Shown: positions 29,830 to 39,222 of the stretch, piece after piece | Layout of the letters: the number at the start of each line of letters is the position of its first letter | Numbering within the stretch: position 1 is the first letter of the stretch | DNA from: an uncultured Clostridia bacterium | Lineage (GTDB): Bacteria; Bacillota; Clostridia; Oscillospirales; Ruminococcaceae | Direction of reading: 5' to 3' | Assembly: GCA_947629905.1 (NCBI GenBank) | Contig: CANRFM010000010.1 | Coordinates: 21,670-85,669, forward strand | DNA length: 64,000 nt | Made by a program: the position numbers and the translations under genes | Notes under the pieces: model-generated | Database searches by the model: none | What the model was told of the DNA's origin: nothing | The model's input: the letters and a program-made list of their open reading frames with translations, nothing else

Positions 29830-32800
29830 ATGAATTTCTTTACACAGACATTTGCGGAGCTGCCGGACTACGGGCGGCTCTGTTCTGCGCTTGACAGCGG
29901 GGAAGTGCCCGTCTGCGTGACAGGGCTGTCTCCCGTACATAAGGCGCAGCTTGCCCTGACACTTGCGGAACGGGAAGATGCGCCCCTGCTCCTGCTGACC
30001 GGAACGGAAGCCGAAGCAATGCGTCTCAGCGCTGACATCAATGCCATGGCAGGAAAGACCGTTTCACTTCACTTCCCTGCGAAAGAATTGCTGTTCACTG
30101 CCGCCGAGAGCAAGTCCTCTGCCTACGAGCATGAACGGCTGCACGTGCTTTCGGCAATTTCCGAAAACAGTGTACGCATCGTCACCGCCGGAGCGGAAGC
30201 CGTCATGCAGCCGACCATTCCCCCGGACGTGCTGAAACAGGCGCATATCTCGCTGCACAAGGACAGCACGGTCGACCTCAAAGCCCTGACTGCCCGCCTC
30301 ATTCAGGCGGGCTATGTCCGTTGTGAAACAGTCGAGGGCAAGGGGCAGTTTGCCATCCGGGGGGCGATCGTGGACATTTTCCCGGTGCAGTCGGAATTTC
30401 CCGTCCGTATGGAACTGTGGGGGGATTCTGTCGATTCCCTGAACTACTTCGACACCGAGTCACAGCGCCGCACGGAAGCGATCGACAGCATTACCATTTC
30501 CCCGGCTGCGGAACTGCTCGCTTCCCCGGAAGAAATGAAAGCCAAAATTCTTGCCTTTTCTGCGAAAGTGCGTGGCAAGCACACCGCTGCCGTCCGGGAA
30601 AAGCTCGAACACGACATAGCACGCCTTGATGCCGGGCTATGGCTTGCGAATGCGGACAAATACTACACGCTGCTCTATAAGCCGACCTACCTGACCGCCT
30701 ACCTGAACGGGGTCATTCTGATCAGTGAAGCGGCTGATGTACACCGACAGGCGCAGGGTGTCACGGCGCAGATGCGTGAGGACTTGCAGCTCCTCTTTGA
30801 GGACGGCACACTCTGCCGGGGACTGGACGGCGGCGTACTGGACTATGCCGCATTGCAGGAACTGCTTGCCGAACGAAACTGCGTGTATCTCAGCCATTTT
30901 TTGCAGGGTAGTGAGCGCATTCCGTTCCGGAAGATCATTTCCATTCAGGCAGAACAGAATGCCTCGTGGGGCGGTGAGATCCGGCAGCTGATCGAGGATT
31001 TGCAGGAGTACATCCGTGACCATTACCGCATTGTACTGGCTGCCGGCAGTGAAAAAACGCTTCCCATCCTCGTGAATGATTTGCAGGAAAGCGGCATCCG
31101 CTGTTCCATTGCACAGGAGGACGATCTCTGTCCGCCGGGGGCTGTCCTTGTCACGGCAAGGCGCATCAGCAGCGGTTTCTCCTACCCGGACAATAAGACT
31201 GCCCTCATCGTGCAGACCGGCGTGAATACTTCCCGGAAGCACAAGACCCGCCACAAGGCAGGTATGGAGCTGCAAAGCCTTTCCGACCTGCATCCGGGCG
31301 ATTTAGTCGTCCATGCCATGCACGGCGTGGGGCGGTTTTTAGGCATTCACAAGCTCGAAATGGAAGGCATTGCCAAGGACTACATCACCATCCAGTATGC
31401 CGGAACGGAAAAACTATATGTCCCCGTCACACAGCTGGACTTGGTGAGCCGCTACATCGGCGCAGGGGATGACAATGCCGTCCGCCTGAATAAGCTCTCC
31501 TCTCCCCAGTGGCAAAAGACCTGCAATAACGTCCGCCGTGCCGTCAAGGATATGGCGGAGGAGCTGATGCAGCTCTACGCCAAGCGGGAAAAGAGCGAGG
31601 GATATGCCTTTTTCCCGGATGATGAGTTGCAGCGGGAATTTGAGAGCCGTTTCCCCTACGTGGAAACAGACGACCAGCTCCAGAGCATTGAAGAGATCAA
31701 AGCCGATATGCAGCGGACACGCCCCATGGACAGACTGCTCTGCGGCGATGTGGGCTTCGGGAAAACAGAAGTCGCTTTCCGGGCTGCCATGAAATGCGTG
31801 CTTTCCGACCGGCAGTGCGCCATTCTTGCACCGACCACGGTGCTTGCCTTGCAGCATTACCGGACGGCAGTGCAGCGGTTCGACCGGATGCCGGTGCGCA
31901 TTGAAATGCTCTCCCGCTTCCGCTCCCCGAAGGAACAGAAAAAAATCTTAGAGGACACTGCCAAGGGCAAAATCGATATTCTTATCGGCACACACCGGAT
32001 CGTTCAGAAAGATGTGAAATTCCGTGCTTTAGGGCTTGCAGTCATTGACGAAGAACAGCGGTTCGGGGTAGCACACAAGGAACGCTTCAAGGAGATGTTT
32101 GCCGGCATTGATGTGCTGACACTTTCGGCGACCCCCATTCCGAGAACGCTGAACATGGCGCTTTCCGGTATCCGGGATATGTCCGTCCTGAGCGAACCGC
32201 CGCAGGACAGATACCCCGTACAGACCTATGTTGCCGAATATCAGGACGGCGTTGTCGCACAGGCGATCTCCCGTGAACTGAAACGGGGCGGACAGGTCTA
32301 CTACATCCATAACCGTATTGACACCATCATGAACTGCGCTGCCCGCTTACAGGCACTTGTGCCCGATGCCAGAATTGCCGTAGCACATGGACGGCTGACC
32401 GAGGATGAAATTTCCGACATCTGGCAGCAGGTCGTGGACGGTGAGGTGGATATTCTCATCTGCACGACCATCATTGAAACGGGTGTGGACGTGGCAAATG
32501 TCAATACCCTCATCATTGAGGATGCTGACCGGCTGGGGCTTTCACAGCTCTATCAGCTCCGGGGGCGTGTGGGGCGTTCTAACCGGCGTGCCTATGCGTA
32601 TTTCCTCTTCAAGCGGGATAAGGTGCTCACAGAGATCGCTGCCAAACGGCTTGAAGCCATGCGGGAGTTCACGCAGTTCGGGTCGGGTTTCCGCATAGCC
32701 ATGCGGGATCTGGAAATACGGGGCGCAGGCAGTATTTTAGGCGGCAGACAGCACGGACACATGGAAACGGTCGGCTATGATATGTATATGCAGATGCTCT

Positions 32801-33291
32801 CCGAAGCGATCGCCGAAGTCAAGGGCGAAAAGATCCAGACCGCCAGCAGCTGCACGGTCGACATCCGCATTGAAGCCTACATCCCTGAAACCTATATCAG
32901 TGACTCCCCGTCCCGGATCGCTATGTACCGGAAGATCGCTGCCGTCCGGGATGCAGCGGATGAGTCGGAGCTGATCGATGAACTGATCGACCGCTACGGC
33001 GAACCCCCGAAAGCCATTTTAGGGCTGATACAGGTCTCCCTGCTGCGCAATTCGGCAGCTTCTTTAGGCATCACGGAAATTACCCAACGCTCCGGCAGCC
33101 TGCAATTCTACATTCAACAGCCCGAACCGGAACAGATCGCAGCCCTCTCCGCCAAATACGGGCGGCGCATTCTCTTTTCCTGCGTGGATAAGCCCTATAT
33201 CGGGGTAAAGCTGCTCCCCGGTCAGGAACCTGCGGCACTCATACAGGAAGTCGTCAGCACAATGACGGAGGCAAACCATGTGGAAACCTGA
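29830..33291 (+). CDS. mfd: Transcription-repair coupling factor
   Basis: Full-length Mfd: RID domain, helicase motifs (GDVGFGKTEVAFRAAMK, DEEQRFGVAHKERFKEM), TRCF C-terminal domain. Confidence 0.96.
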   Translation: MNFFTQTFAELPDYGRLCSALDSGEVPVCVTGLSPVHKAQLALTLAEREDAPLLLLTGTEAEAMRLSADINAMAGKTVSLHFPAKELLFTAAESKSSAYEHERLHVLSAISENSVRIVTAGAEAVMQPTIPPDVLKQAHISLHKDSTVDLKALTARLIQAGYVRCETVEGKGQFAIRGAIVDIFPVQSEFPVRMELWGDSVDSLNYFDTESQRRTEAIDSITISPAAELLASPEEMKAKILAFSAKVRGKHTAAVREKLEHDIARLDAGLWLANADKYYTLLYKPTYLTAYLNGVILISEAADVHRQAQGVTAQMREDLQLLFEDGTLCRGLDGGVLDYAALQELLAERNCVYLSHFLQGSERIPFRKIISIQAEQNASWGGEIRQLIEDLQEYIRDHYRIVLAAGSEKTLPILVNDLQESGIRCSIAQEDDLCPPGAVLVTARRISSGFSYPDNKTALIVQTGVNTSRKHKTRHKAGMELQSLSDLHPGDLVVHAMHGVGRFLGIHKLEMEGIAKDYITIQYAGTEKLYVPVTQLDLVSRYIGAGDDNAVRLNKLSSPQWQKTCNNVRRAVKDMAEELMQLYAKREKSEGYAFFPDDELQREFESRFPYVETDDQLQSIEEIKADMQRTRPMDRLLCGDVGFGKTEVAFRAAMKCVLSDRQCAILAPTTVLALQHYRTAVQRFDRMPVRIEMLSRFRSPKEQKKILEDTAKGKIDILIGTHRIVQKDVKFRALGLAVIDEEQRFGVAHKERFKEMFAGIDVLTLSATPIPRTLNMALSGIRDMSVLSEPPQDRYPVQTYVAEYQDGVVAQAISRELKRGGQVYYIHNRIDTIMNCAARLQALVPDARIAVAHGRLTEDEISDIWQQVVDGEVDILICTTIIETGVDVANVNTLIIEDADRLGLSQLYQLRGRVGRSNRRAYAYFLFKRDKVLTEIAAKRLEAMREFTQFGSGFRIAMRDLEIRGAGSILGGRQHGHMETVGYDMYMQMLSEAIAEVKGEKIQTASSCTVDIRIEAYIPETYISDSPSRIAMYRKIAAVRDAADESELIDELIDRYGEPPKAILGLIQVSLLRNSAASLGITEITQRSGSLQFYIQQPEPEQIAALSAKYGRRILFSCVDKPYIGVKLLPGQEPAALIQEVVSTMTEANHVET

Positions 33292-33994
33292 ACCCATCGG
33301 CGGCGGTATCTTCGTCTGCACTTCAAAGGAACACCGTTTCGGGACGGATGCTTTCCTGCTGACCCATTTTTCACGATACAAGGAAAAGGATACGGCAGCG
33401 GAACTGGGAACAGGCTGCGGCATCATTCCCCTGCTCATGCAGAAGCACCGACCGCCGAAATGCATCTATGCTGTGGACGTACAGGCAAATGCTATCGAAC
33501 AGCTGAAAGAGGGCATCCGTCTCAGCGGCGTGACGGGTATTATTCCTGTGTGTGCGGATATGCGGGAACTCTGGGCAGGTGCACCGCTGGGGCAGTGCAG
33601 TCTGGTACTGTGTAATCCGCCCTATCAGCCGCCGGGTTCGGGGAAAGAGGCAGCAAATGCCTCACAGCGGCTCGCAAGGCACGGCATTGTCTGTACGCCG
33701 GAGGACGTGTGCAGGGCTGCCGCTAAACTCCTGAATGCGGGCGGACGGCTCTGTGTCTGCGGCAGACCGGAACGCTTGCCGGACTATATCTGCGCCATGC
33801 GGGCTGAAAAGCTTGAACCGAAGCGTCTGCAATTTGTCTCAAAAACAGCCGTGGACAGACCGTGGCTTTTTCTGCTCGAGGGGAAACGGGGTGCAAAGCC
33901 GTTTCTGCAAACCGAAAAGCCCTTTATCATGTACGAAAACGGCACACTCACCGGAGAAGCTGCCGCACTCTACACACAGGAGGAACAGCCATGA
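33278..33994 (+). CDS. tRNA1(Val) (adenine37-N6)-methyltransferase-like protein
   Basis: AAELGTGCGIIPLLM..., LVLCNPPYQPPGSGK (NPPY); overlaps mfd. Confidence 0.85.
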   Translation: MWKPEPIGGGIFVCTSKEHRFGTDAFLLTHFSRYKEKDTAAELGTGCGIIPLLMQKHRPPKCIYAVDVQANAIEQLKEGIRLSGVTGIIPVCADMRELWAGAPLGQCSLVLCNPPYQPPGSGKEAANASQRLARHGIVCTPEDVCRAAAKLLNAGGRLCVCGRPERLPDYICAMRAEKLEPKRLQFVSKTAVDRPWLFLLEGKRGAKPFLQTEKPFIMYENGTLTGEAAALYTQEEQP

Positions 33995-34821
33995 GCGGAA
34001 CGCTTTACATCACAGGAACGCCCATCGGGAATTTAGAGGACATCACCCTGCGGCAGCTGCGCATCCTGAAAGAGGTGGACTTCATTGCCGCTGAGGACAC
34101 CCGTGTGACGAGGAAACTCCTGCTGCATTACGAGATCCGCACGGAACTGGTGAGCTGCCATGAACACAGCCGCCGGCAGGACGTTGCTGCCATTGCCGAC
34201 CGCATTGCTGCCGGGGAAAACTGTGCCGTTGTGACGGATGCCGGTATGCCGTGCATTTCCGACCCCGGTGCAGTGCTGCTTCAATGCTGCCGGGAACGGG
34301 GTGTTCGTGTAGAGACCGTACCCGGTCCGAGTGCGGTCGTGACGGCGCTGGCGATTTCGGGGGCGGATACAAGGGCATTTGCGTTTTACGGATTCCTGCC
34401 GGTCGAAACGGCACCCCGTGCGGCAATGCTCGAGGCACTCTCCCGGGAACACAAGACCTGTGTCCTCTACGAAGCCCCCCACAAGCTGAAAAAGACCCTC
34501 TCCGACCTCTGCAAAACGCTGGGCGGGGGGCGGGTACTTTCCCTCTGCCGGGAGCTGACGAAACTTCATGAAGAGGTGCTGCGCATGACACTGGACGAAG
34601 CAATTGCCTATTATGCGGAGCGAAACATTCAGGGGGAATTTGTGCTGGTCATCGACGGCGCACCGGAGGACGAACAGCAGCTCACGCTCGAGGATGCGGT
34701 CAGCATGGCACGGGCTGCGGCAGCACAGGGACTTTCTGCATCGGCTGCCGCAAGACAGGCGGCAAAGGAAAGCGGTTTCCCGAAGTCGGAAATTTACCGG
34801 GCACTCTGTGAGAATGGATAA
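33991..34821 (+). CDS. rsmI: 16S rRNA (cytidine1402-2'-O)-methyltransferase
   Basis: GTLYITGTPIGNLEDITLRQLRILKEVDFIAAEDTRVTRKLL; VPGPSAVVTAL. Confidence 0.95.
   Translation: MSGTLYITGTPIGNLEDITLRQLRILKEVDFIAAEDTRVTRKLLLHYEIRTELVSCHEHSRRQDVAAIADRIAAGENCAVVTDAGMPCISDPGAVLLQCCRERGVRVETVPGPSAVVTALAISGADTRAFAFYGFLPVETAPRAAMLEALSREHKTCVLYEAPHKLKKTLSDLCKTLGGGRVLSLCRELTKLHEEVLRMTLDEAIAYYAERNIQGEFVLVIDGAPEDEQQLTLEDAVSMARAAAAQGLSASAAARQAAKESGFPKSEIYRALCENG
34732..34811 (+). repeat. rsmI 3' coding end, copy 1 of an 80-nt direct duplication
   Basis: Matches 34963-35042 at constant offset 231; encodes LSASAAARQAAKESGFPKSEIYRALCE. Confidence 0.95.
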
Positions 34822-34904
34822 TCAGGGAGCTTTTTAATGTATTCCGACTGACAGTACTGCTTAATTCGGCTTACTCGAATACTACTTAAACTTACCTGAT
34901 AGCA

Positions 34905-34938
34905 GTCGCCCTTTGTGCCGCAAGGCACATTGGGCGAC
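34905..34938 (+). repeat. Hairpin repeat family, copy A
   Basis: GTCGCCC-TT-TGTGCC-gcaa-GGCACA-TT-GGGCGAC; structural homolog of copies at 43088 and 55018. Confidence 0.75.
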
Positions 34939-34962
34939 AAGACGGGTGCAGCGTCACGCTGC

Positions 34963-35042
34963 CTTTCCGCCTCGGCTGCTGCAAGACAGGCGGCAAAGGA
35001 AAGCGGTTTTCCGAAGTCGGAAATTTACCGGGCACTCTGTGA
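34963..35042 (+). repeat. rsmI 3' coding end, copy 2 (orphan duplicate)
   Basis: Encodes LSASAAARQAAKESGFPKSEIYRALCE then T-stop in the corresponding frame. Confidence 0.95.
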
Positions 35043-35181
35043 AACATAAGGACATTTTCTGTGCCAGAAAAGAATTTACGGTTGACAAATCTTCTGTGAT
35101 ATTGTATAATAAAATAAGAAATGGGAATACCGGAGCAGAAATTTTCCCATAAAATTTAATGATCAAAAAGAGGGACAACAC

Positions 35182-35982
35182 ATGGATCAGAATGAATTCA
35201 AAGCACTGATGAGGCGGGCAAGATGGGACAGAATTGGCGGTGCGTTTGCCGTACTGGTCATCCTCATCGTCCTGATCGTCTGCATCGCATCTTCCTGCGG
35301 CAAGAAAGAGGACACAGAACCTGCGGACACCAATTCCGTGATCCCGCCCGTTGCCACGGAAGCTGTCACGGAACCGCCTGTGGACAATTCCATGGCGGTC
35401 TATCTCAGTCCGTCCACACAGTTTGACAATGTGTATGCCTGTGATGAGACGGTAACGGAAGAATCCTCCATGTTTGAACTTGCCAACAAGGTGAAGGCAC
35501 TTCTTGAGGCAGACGGTTTCAAGGTCTATATGTGCGGTGAGGACGACAGCGTAAAAGACAAGGTCGAGCAGGGCAATGAACTGAAATGCGGCGCTTATGT
35601 CGCCCTGCATTCCAATGCCGGCGGCGAAAGCGGCGACGGGCAGGGGACGGAGTGCTACTACAATGCCACAGTACCCGGCAGTCAGGCACTGGCTGAAAAT
35701 GTCTACAACCGTGTTGCCGATGCGACCCCGACCGAGGACAGAGGGCTGAAAGATCAGACACAGCGTGATCTGTATGAAATTCTCAAAAACGAGTCGCCCT
35801 GCTGTCTGGTTGAGGTGGAATTTCACAATCAGGTCGAACTTTCCCAGTGGATCCTTGACAATCAGGACACGCTTGCCAAGGCGGTCAAGGAGGGCATTGA
35901 AGCCTATCTCAACGGCACGACGACTGCCCCGGCAGAAACCGTTTCCGGTGAGAGCACTTCCGGGGAGGATACGGCAGAATGA
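35182..35982 (+). CDS. N-acetylmuramoyl-L-alanine amidase (Amidase_3), membrane anchored
   Basis: N-terminal TM; YLSPSTQ, CGAYVALHSNAGGESGDGQGTECYY, CCLVEVEFHNQ; promoter TTGACA-17-TATAAT near 35083-35111. Confidence 0.82.
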   Translation: MDQNEFKALMRRARWDRIGGAFAVLVILIVLIVCIASSCGKKEDTEPADTNSVIPPVATEAVTEPPVDNSMAVYLSPSTQFDNVYACDETVTEESSMFELANKVKALLEADGFKVYMCGEDDSVKDKVEQGNELKCGAYVALHSNAGGESGDGQGTECYYNATVPGSQALAENVYNRVADATPTEDRGLKDQTQRDLYEILKNESPCCLVEVEFHNQVELSQWILDNQDTLAKAVKEGIEAYLNGTTTAPAETVSGESTSGEDTAE

Positions 35983-36596
35983 TCCAGAATCACCAGCTTG
36001 CTATGGATAAGCTCCTTGATGCGGCAGAGACTCTGCCGCATATTCTTTTACACGTGTGCTGTGCGCCCTGCTCCAGTGCTGTGCTCGAGCGCATCAGCGC
36101 AAGGGCAAGGCTGACACTGTTCTTCTACAACCCAAATATTTTACCGGAAACAGAATACGATTTCCGCCTTGCCGAGCTGAAACGGCTGCTGACCCAAATG
36201 CCGCTGCCGGGGGAAATTTCCCTGATCGAGGGGAACTATGAGCCGGAACGCTTTCTGGCATTTGCCGAAGCATTGGCAGACGAACCGGAACGGGGGCTGC
36301 GCTGTCAGAAGTGCATCCGCCTGCGCCTTTCGGAAGCGGCAGCCAAGGCACGGGAGACGGGGGCAGACTATTTCGCCACGACCCTCACCGTCAGCCCGCA
36401 TAAAGATGCCGCTTTCATCAATGCGGCAGGCTACGAGATCGCAGAACAGACCGGGATGGCATGGCTGCCGTCCGACTTCAAGAAAAAGGACGGCTACAAG
36501 CGTTCAGTCGCCCTGTCCGCAGAATACTGCCTGTACCGGCAGAACTACTGCGGCTGTCCGTTCAGCCGTCAGAATTCCCGTCACCCCGACCAGTAA
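35979..36596 (+). CDS. queH: Epoxyqueuosine reductase QueH-like
   Basis: LLHVCCAPCSSAVLERI, FYNPNILPETEYDFRLAELKRL, CQKCIRLRL, YCGCPFS. Confidence 0.88.
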   Translation: MIQNHQLAMDKLLDAAETLPHILLHVCCAPCSSAVLERISARARLTLFFYNPNILPETEYDFRLAELKRLLTQMPLPGEISLIEGNYEPERFLAFAEALADEPERGLRCQKCIRLRLSEAAAKARETGADYFATTLTVSPHKDAAFINAAGYEIAEQTGMAWLPSDFKKKDGYKRSVALSAEYCLYRQNYCGCPFSRQNSRHPDQ

Positions 36597-36638
36597 AACC
36601 GCATAGGCTGTAGTATTACCATATGAAGGGGTGATACT

Positions 36639-36860
36639 ATGCTTTGTAAAGCGGTTTTGCCGTCGGAGACCTATGCGTACAAGGCGCAGCGGGTGCTGGC
36701 TGCAAACGGCTATCCAAGTGAAATCATCCGCAGCACCGGACAAAAAGAGGGCTGCGGCTTCGGCTTGCGTATCGCAGGCAATTGTGAACAGATACACGCC
36801 CTGCTCATCCGGGAGGGCATCCCCGTGCAGCTTGTCAGAAAAGAGCGTGGGGATGGATGA
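36639..36860 (+). CDS. DUF3343-like putative Se/S carrier protein
   Basis: Small protein with KEGCGFGLRI Cys motif; 4-nt overlap with downstream aminotransferase class V. Confidence 0.65.
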   Translation: MLCKAVLPSETYAYKAQRVLAANGYPSEIIRSTGQKEGCGFGLRIAGNCEQIHALLIREGIPVQLVRKERGDG

Positions 36861-37999
36861 TGGTCAATTTTGACAACGCTGCCACGACGTTCCCCAAACC
36901 GCCGGAAGTGCGGCTTGCCGTGGAAAAGGCACTCGTGCGCTGCGGCAGTGCCGGCAGAGGCGGACATCCCCTTGCCGCACGCAGCTCGGAACTGGTGTAT
37001 GCGGCACGGGAAGAGGCGGCTTCTTTTTTCGGGGCAGAGCCGGAACAGGTGGTCTTCACATCCAACTGCACCCACGCCCTTAATATTGCCATTCAGGGGC
37101 TTGCCAAGGGCGGCGGACACGTCATCATCAGCCGCATCGAGCATAATTCCGTGCTGCGCCCCGTCTATGCACAGGCAAAAGCCGGAAAGCTCCGCTACAG
37201 CATTGCGGATGTGTACCCGTCCCCTGCGGATACCCTTGCGAGTTTTGCACGGCTGATCCGCCCCGATACACGGGCGATCATCTGCACCCTTGCCGGCAAT
37301 GTCACCGGGCAGATTTTGCCGTGGAAAGAAATTGCTGCCCTCTGCCGGGAAAAGGGGCTGTGCTTCGTGGCAGACGGGGCACAGGCTTGCGGGGTGCTGC
37401 CGGTGAAAGTAACGGACGGCATCAATATCCTCTGCACTGCCGGACACAAAGGACTGTACGGCATCACGGGAACGGGGCTGCTGCTTTCAGACGGGAAATT
37501 TGACATTCCGCCGCTGATGCAGGGCGGTTCGGGCAGTCTGTCCAACCTGCCGGAAATGCCGCCATTTTTGCCTGATGCTCTGGAAAGCGGCACGGTGAAT
37601 GTCATCGGGGCTGCTTCCCTCCGGGCAGGTATCCGCTTCGTGAAAAGCAAGGGAACAGACAACATTTTCCGCCATGAGACCGCCCTCTGCGAACGGCTGA
37701 TCCAGCGGCTGCAAAAGCTGCCCGCTGTTAAGATCTACCGGGAGGCAGGTGCTTCGTATGCGCCCATCGTTGCGTTCAATATCGGGGCACGCCCCTCGGA
37801 AGAAATCGCCGCAAAGCTTGCGGAAAAGGGCTTCTGTCTGCGGGCAGGGCTGCACTGTGCGCCGCTGACACATCAGGCACTCGGCACAAAGTCCGGGGCA
37901 GTACGGTTTTCACCGTCTGTCTTTTCCCATATGCAGGACACGGAACGTCTGGCGGATGCTATACGGGAATTATGTGAAAAGGAAAAGGAAATTTTGTGA
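36857..37999 (+). CDS. Aminotransferase class V / cysteine desulfurase family
   Basis: FDNAATTFPKPPEV, EHNSVLRPV, ICTAGHKGLYGITGTGLLL, LRAGLHCAPLTHQALGT. Confidence 0.9.
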   Translation: MMVNFDNAATTFPKPPEVRLAVEKALVRCGSAGRGGHPLAARSSELVYAAREEAASFFGAEPEQVVFTSNCTHALNIAIQGLAKGGGHVIISRIEHNSVLRPVYAQAKAGKLRYSIADVYPSPADTLASFARLIRPDTRAIICTLAGNVTGQILPWKEIAALCREKGLCFVADGAQACGVLPVKVTDGINILCTAGHKGLYGITGTGLLLSDGKFDIPPLMQGGSGSLSNLPEMPPFLPDALESGTVNVIGAASLRAGIRFVKSKGTDNIFRHETALCERLIQRLQKLPAVKIYREAGASYAPIVAFNIGARPSEEIAAKLAEKGFCLRAGLHCAPLTHQALGTKSGAVRFSPSVFSHMQDTERLADAIRELCEKEKEIL

Positions 38000-38036
38000 A
38001 ATGTGAAATTTTTTAGTCATATTTTCAGAAAGACAC

Positions 38037-38065
38037 TTGCAAAACCGGACAAATCGTGTTATAAT
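38037..38065 (+). promoter_or_regulatory. Promoter upstream of the cdaA leader
   Basis: TTGCAA (38037-38042), 17-bp spacer, TATAAT (38060-38065). Confidence 0.8.
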
Positions 38066-38076
38066 AAAATAGGATA

Positions 38077-38102
38077 TGTCCTCCGGGCTGTCCCGGAGGA
38101 CA
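38077..38102 (+). promoter_or_regulatory. Strong hairpin in the cdaA 5' leader
   Basis: TGTCCTCCGGG-ctgt-CCCGGAGGACA, 11 bp perfect, no following U-tract. Confidence 0.7.
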
Positions 38103-38111
38103 AAGCACATA

Positions 38112-38310
38112 AGGCAGCACCGCACAAAGACCGCCTAACGGCTTTGTACGGCATCTGCGGCGACCGAAGGGAGTGCCCTTGGGTACATATTTTCCGTCAT
38201 CTTGCACATAAACTCCTTGAAATACACAAAGTATTCCTGCGTCGTTTCTGCACAAGCTGACGAAAAATCTGACGGCGCATCTGCCGCACAATCTTTGTGC
38301 GGTGCTGCCT
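38112..38310. mobile_element. MITE-like element (199 bp)
   Basis: Perfect 19-bp terminal inverted repeats AGGCAGCACCGCACAAAGA / TCTTTGTGCGGTGCTGCCT. Confidence 0.7.
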
Positions 38311-38328
38311 AAGAAAGGACGTGAACCG

Positions 38329-39222
38329 ATGCATTTTCCTTCTCTGCACGATATGTGGGAAACTGTTTTCAGCGTATTGCAGACAATGACAGTCGTGGAT
38401 GTTCTGGACATTATCCTATTGTCCTATGTCATCTATTATTTCAGCAAGCTGATACGGGAGACGAGAGCCGGACAGCTTCTTAAGGGCATCGCTTTTCTGG
38501 TCATTGTCTATGTGCTTAGCAAATTTGCCCAGCTGAAAGCAATTCCCTTTATTCTGGAACAGCTGTTTAATATCGGTCTGCTGGCGATCCTGATCGTCTT
38601 TCAGCCGGAAGTGCGGCGTACCGTGGAAAAGCTCGGTCACTCGCAGTTTGGTCTGAAAGCACTGGGGCTGGTCGGTTCGAGTGATGAAGTGGCTGCCCGG
38701 TGGGCATATGCCATCGAGGAGATCTGTGATGCCTGTGTAGAGCTGAGTTCTACCTGTACGGGTGCGCTCATCGTCATTGAACAGCAGACGCACCTCGGCG
38801 AACAGATCGAAAACGGCACGATTTTGAACGCCTCCCCCAGCAAGGAACTGTTCGGGAACATCTTCTACCCGAAAACGCCCCTGCACGATGGTGCGGTCAT
38901 CATGCGGGACGGCATGATACTTGCGGCTGCCTGCTTCCTGCCTAAACCGCAGAAAGAGGAGCTGATCAACAAAAAACTCGGCTCCCGTCACCGTGCTGCC
39001 ATCGGCATGAGTGAAAATTCGGATGCCATTGTCATTGTCGTTTCAGAGGAAACAGGGCAGATCTCTGTGGCGGAGAACGGTTCGATCACCCGGAATTTTA
39101 CCCGTGAGAACCTGCATCACCTGCTGACCGAACGGCTGCTGCCTGCGCCGTCAGAGAACAAGCTCCGTCTGCCCCGGCACCGTGGAAAGGAGAAGCGTAA
39201 CAAGGATGAAAAATCTGCATGA
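38329..39222 (+). CDS. cdaA: Diadenylate cyclase CdaA (DacA)
   Basis: N-terminal TMs; LHDGAVIMRDGMILAAACFLP (DGA) and GSRHRAAIGMSENSDAIVIVVSEETG (RHR). Confidence 0.95.
   Translation: MHFPSLHDMWETVFSVLQTMTVVDVLDIILLSYVIYYFSKLIRETRAGQLLKGIAFLVIVYVLSKFAQLKAIPFILEQLFNIGLLAILIVFQPEVRRTVEKLGHSQFGLKALGLVGSSDEVAARWAYAIEEICDACVELSSTCTGALIVIEQQTHLGEQIENGTILNASPSKELFGNIFYPKTPLHDGAVIMRDGMILAAACFLPKPQKEELINKKLGSRHRAAIGMSENSDAIVIVVSEETGQISVAENGSITRNFTRENLHHLLTERLLPAPSENKLRLPRHRGKEKRNKDEKSA

Noticed and set aside
34913-35152. 79-aa ORF in the duplicated rsmI region
   Set aside because: Out of frame with RsmI; created by the duplication and hairpin repeat, no RBS
38025-38411. 128-aa minus-strand ORF spanning the MITE-like element
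   Set aside because: Open frame through terminal inverted repeats and leader sequence; no domain or RBS, better explained as non-coding element
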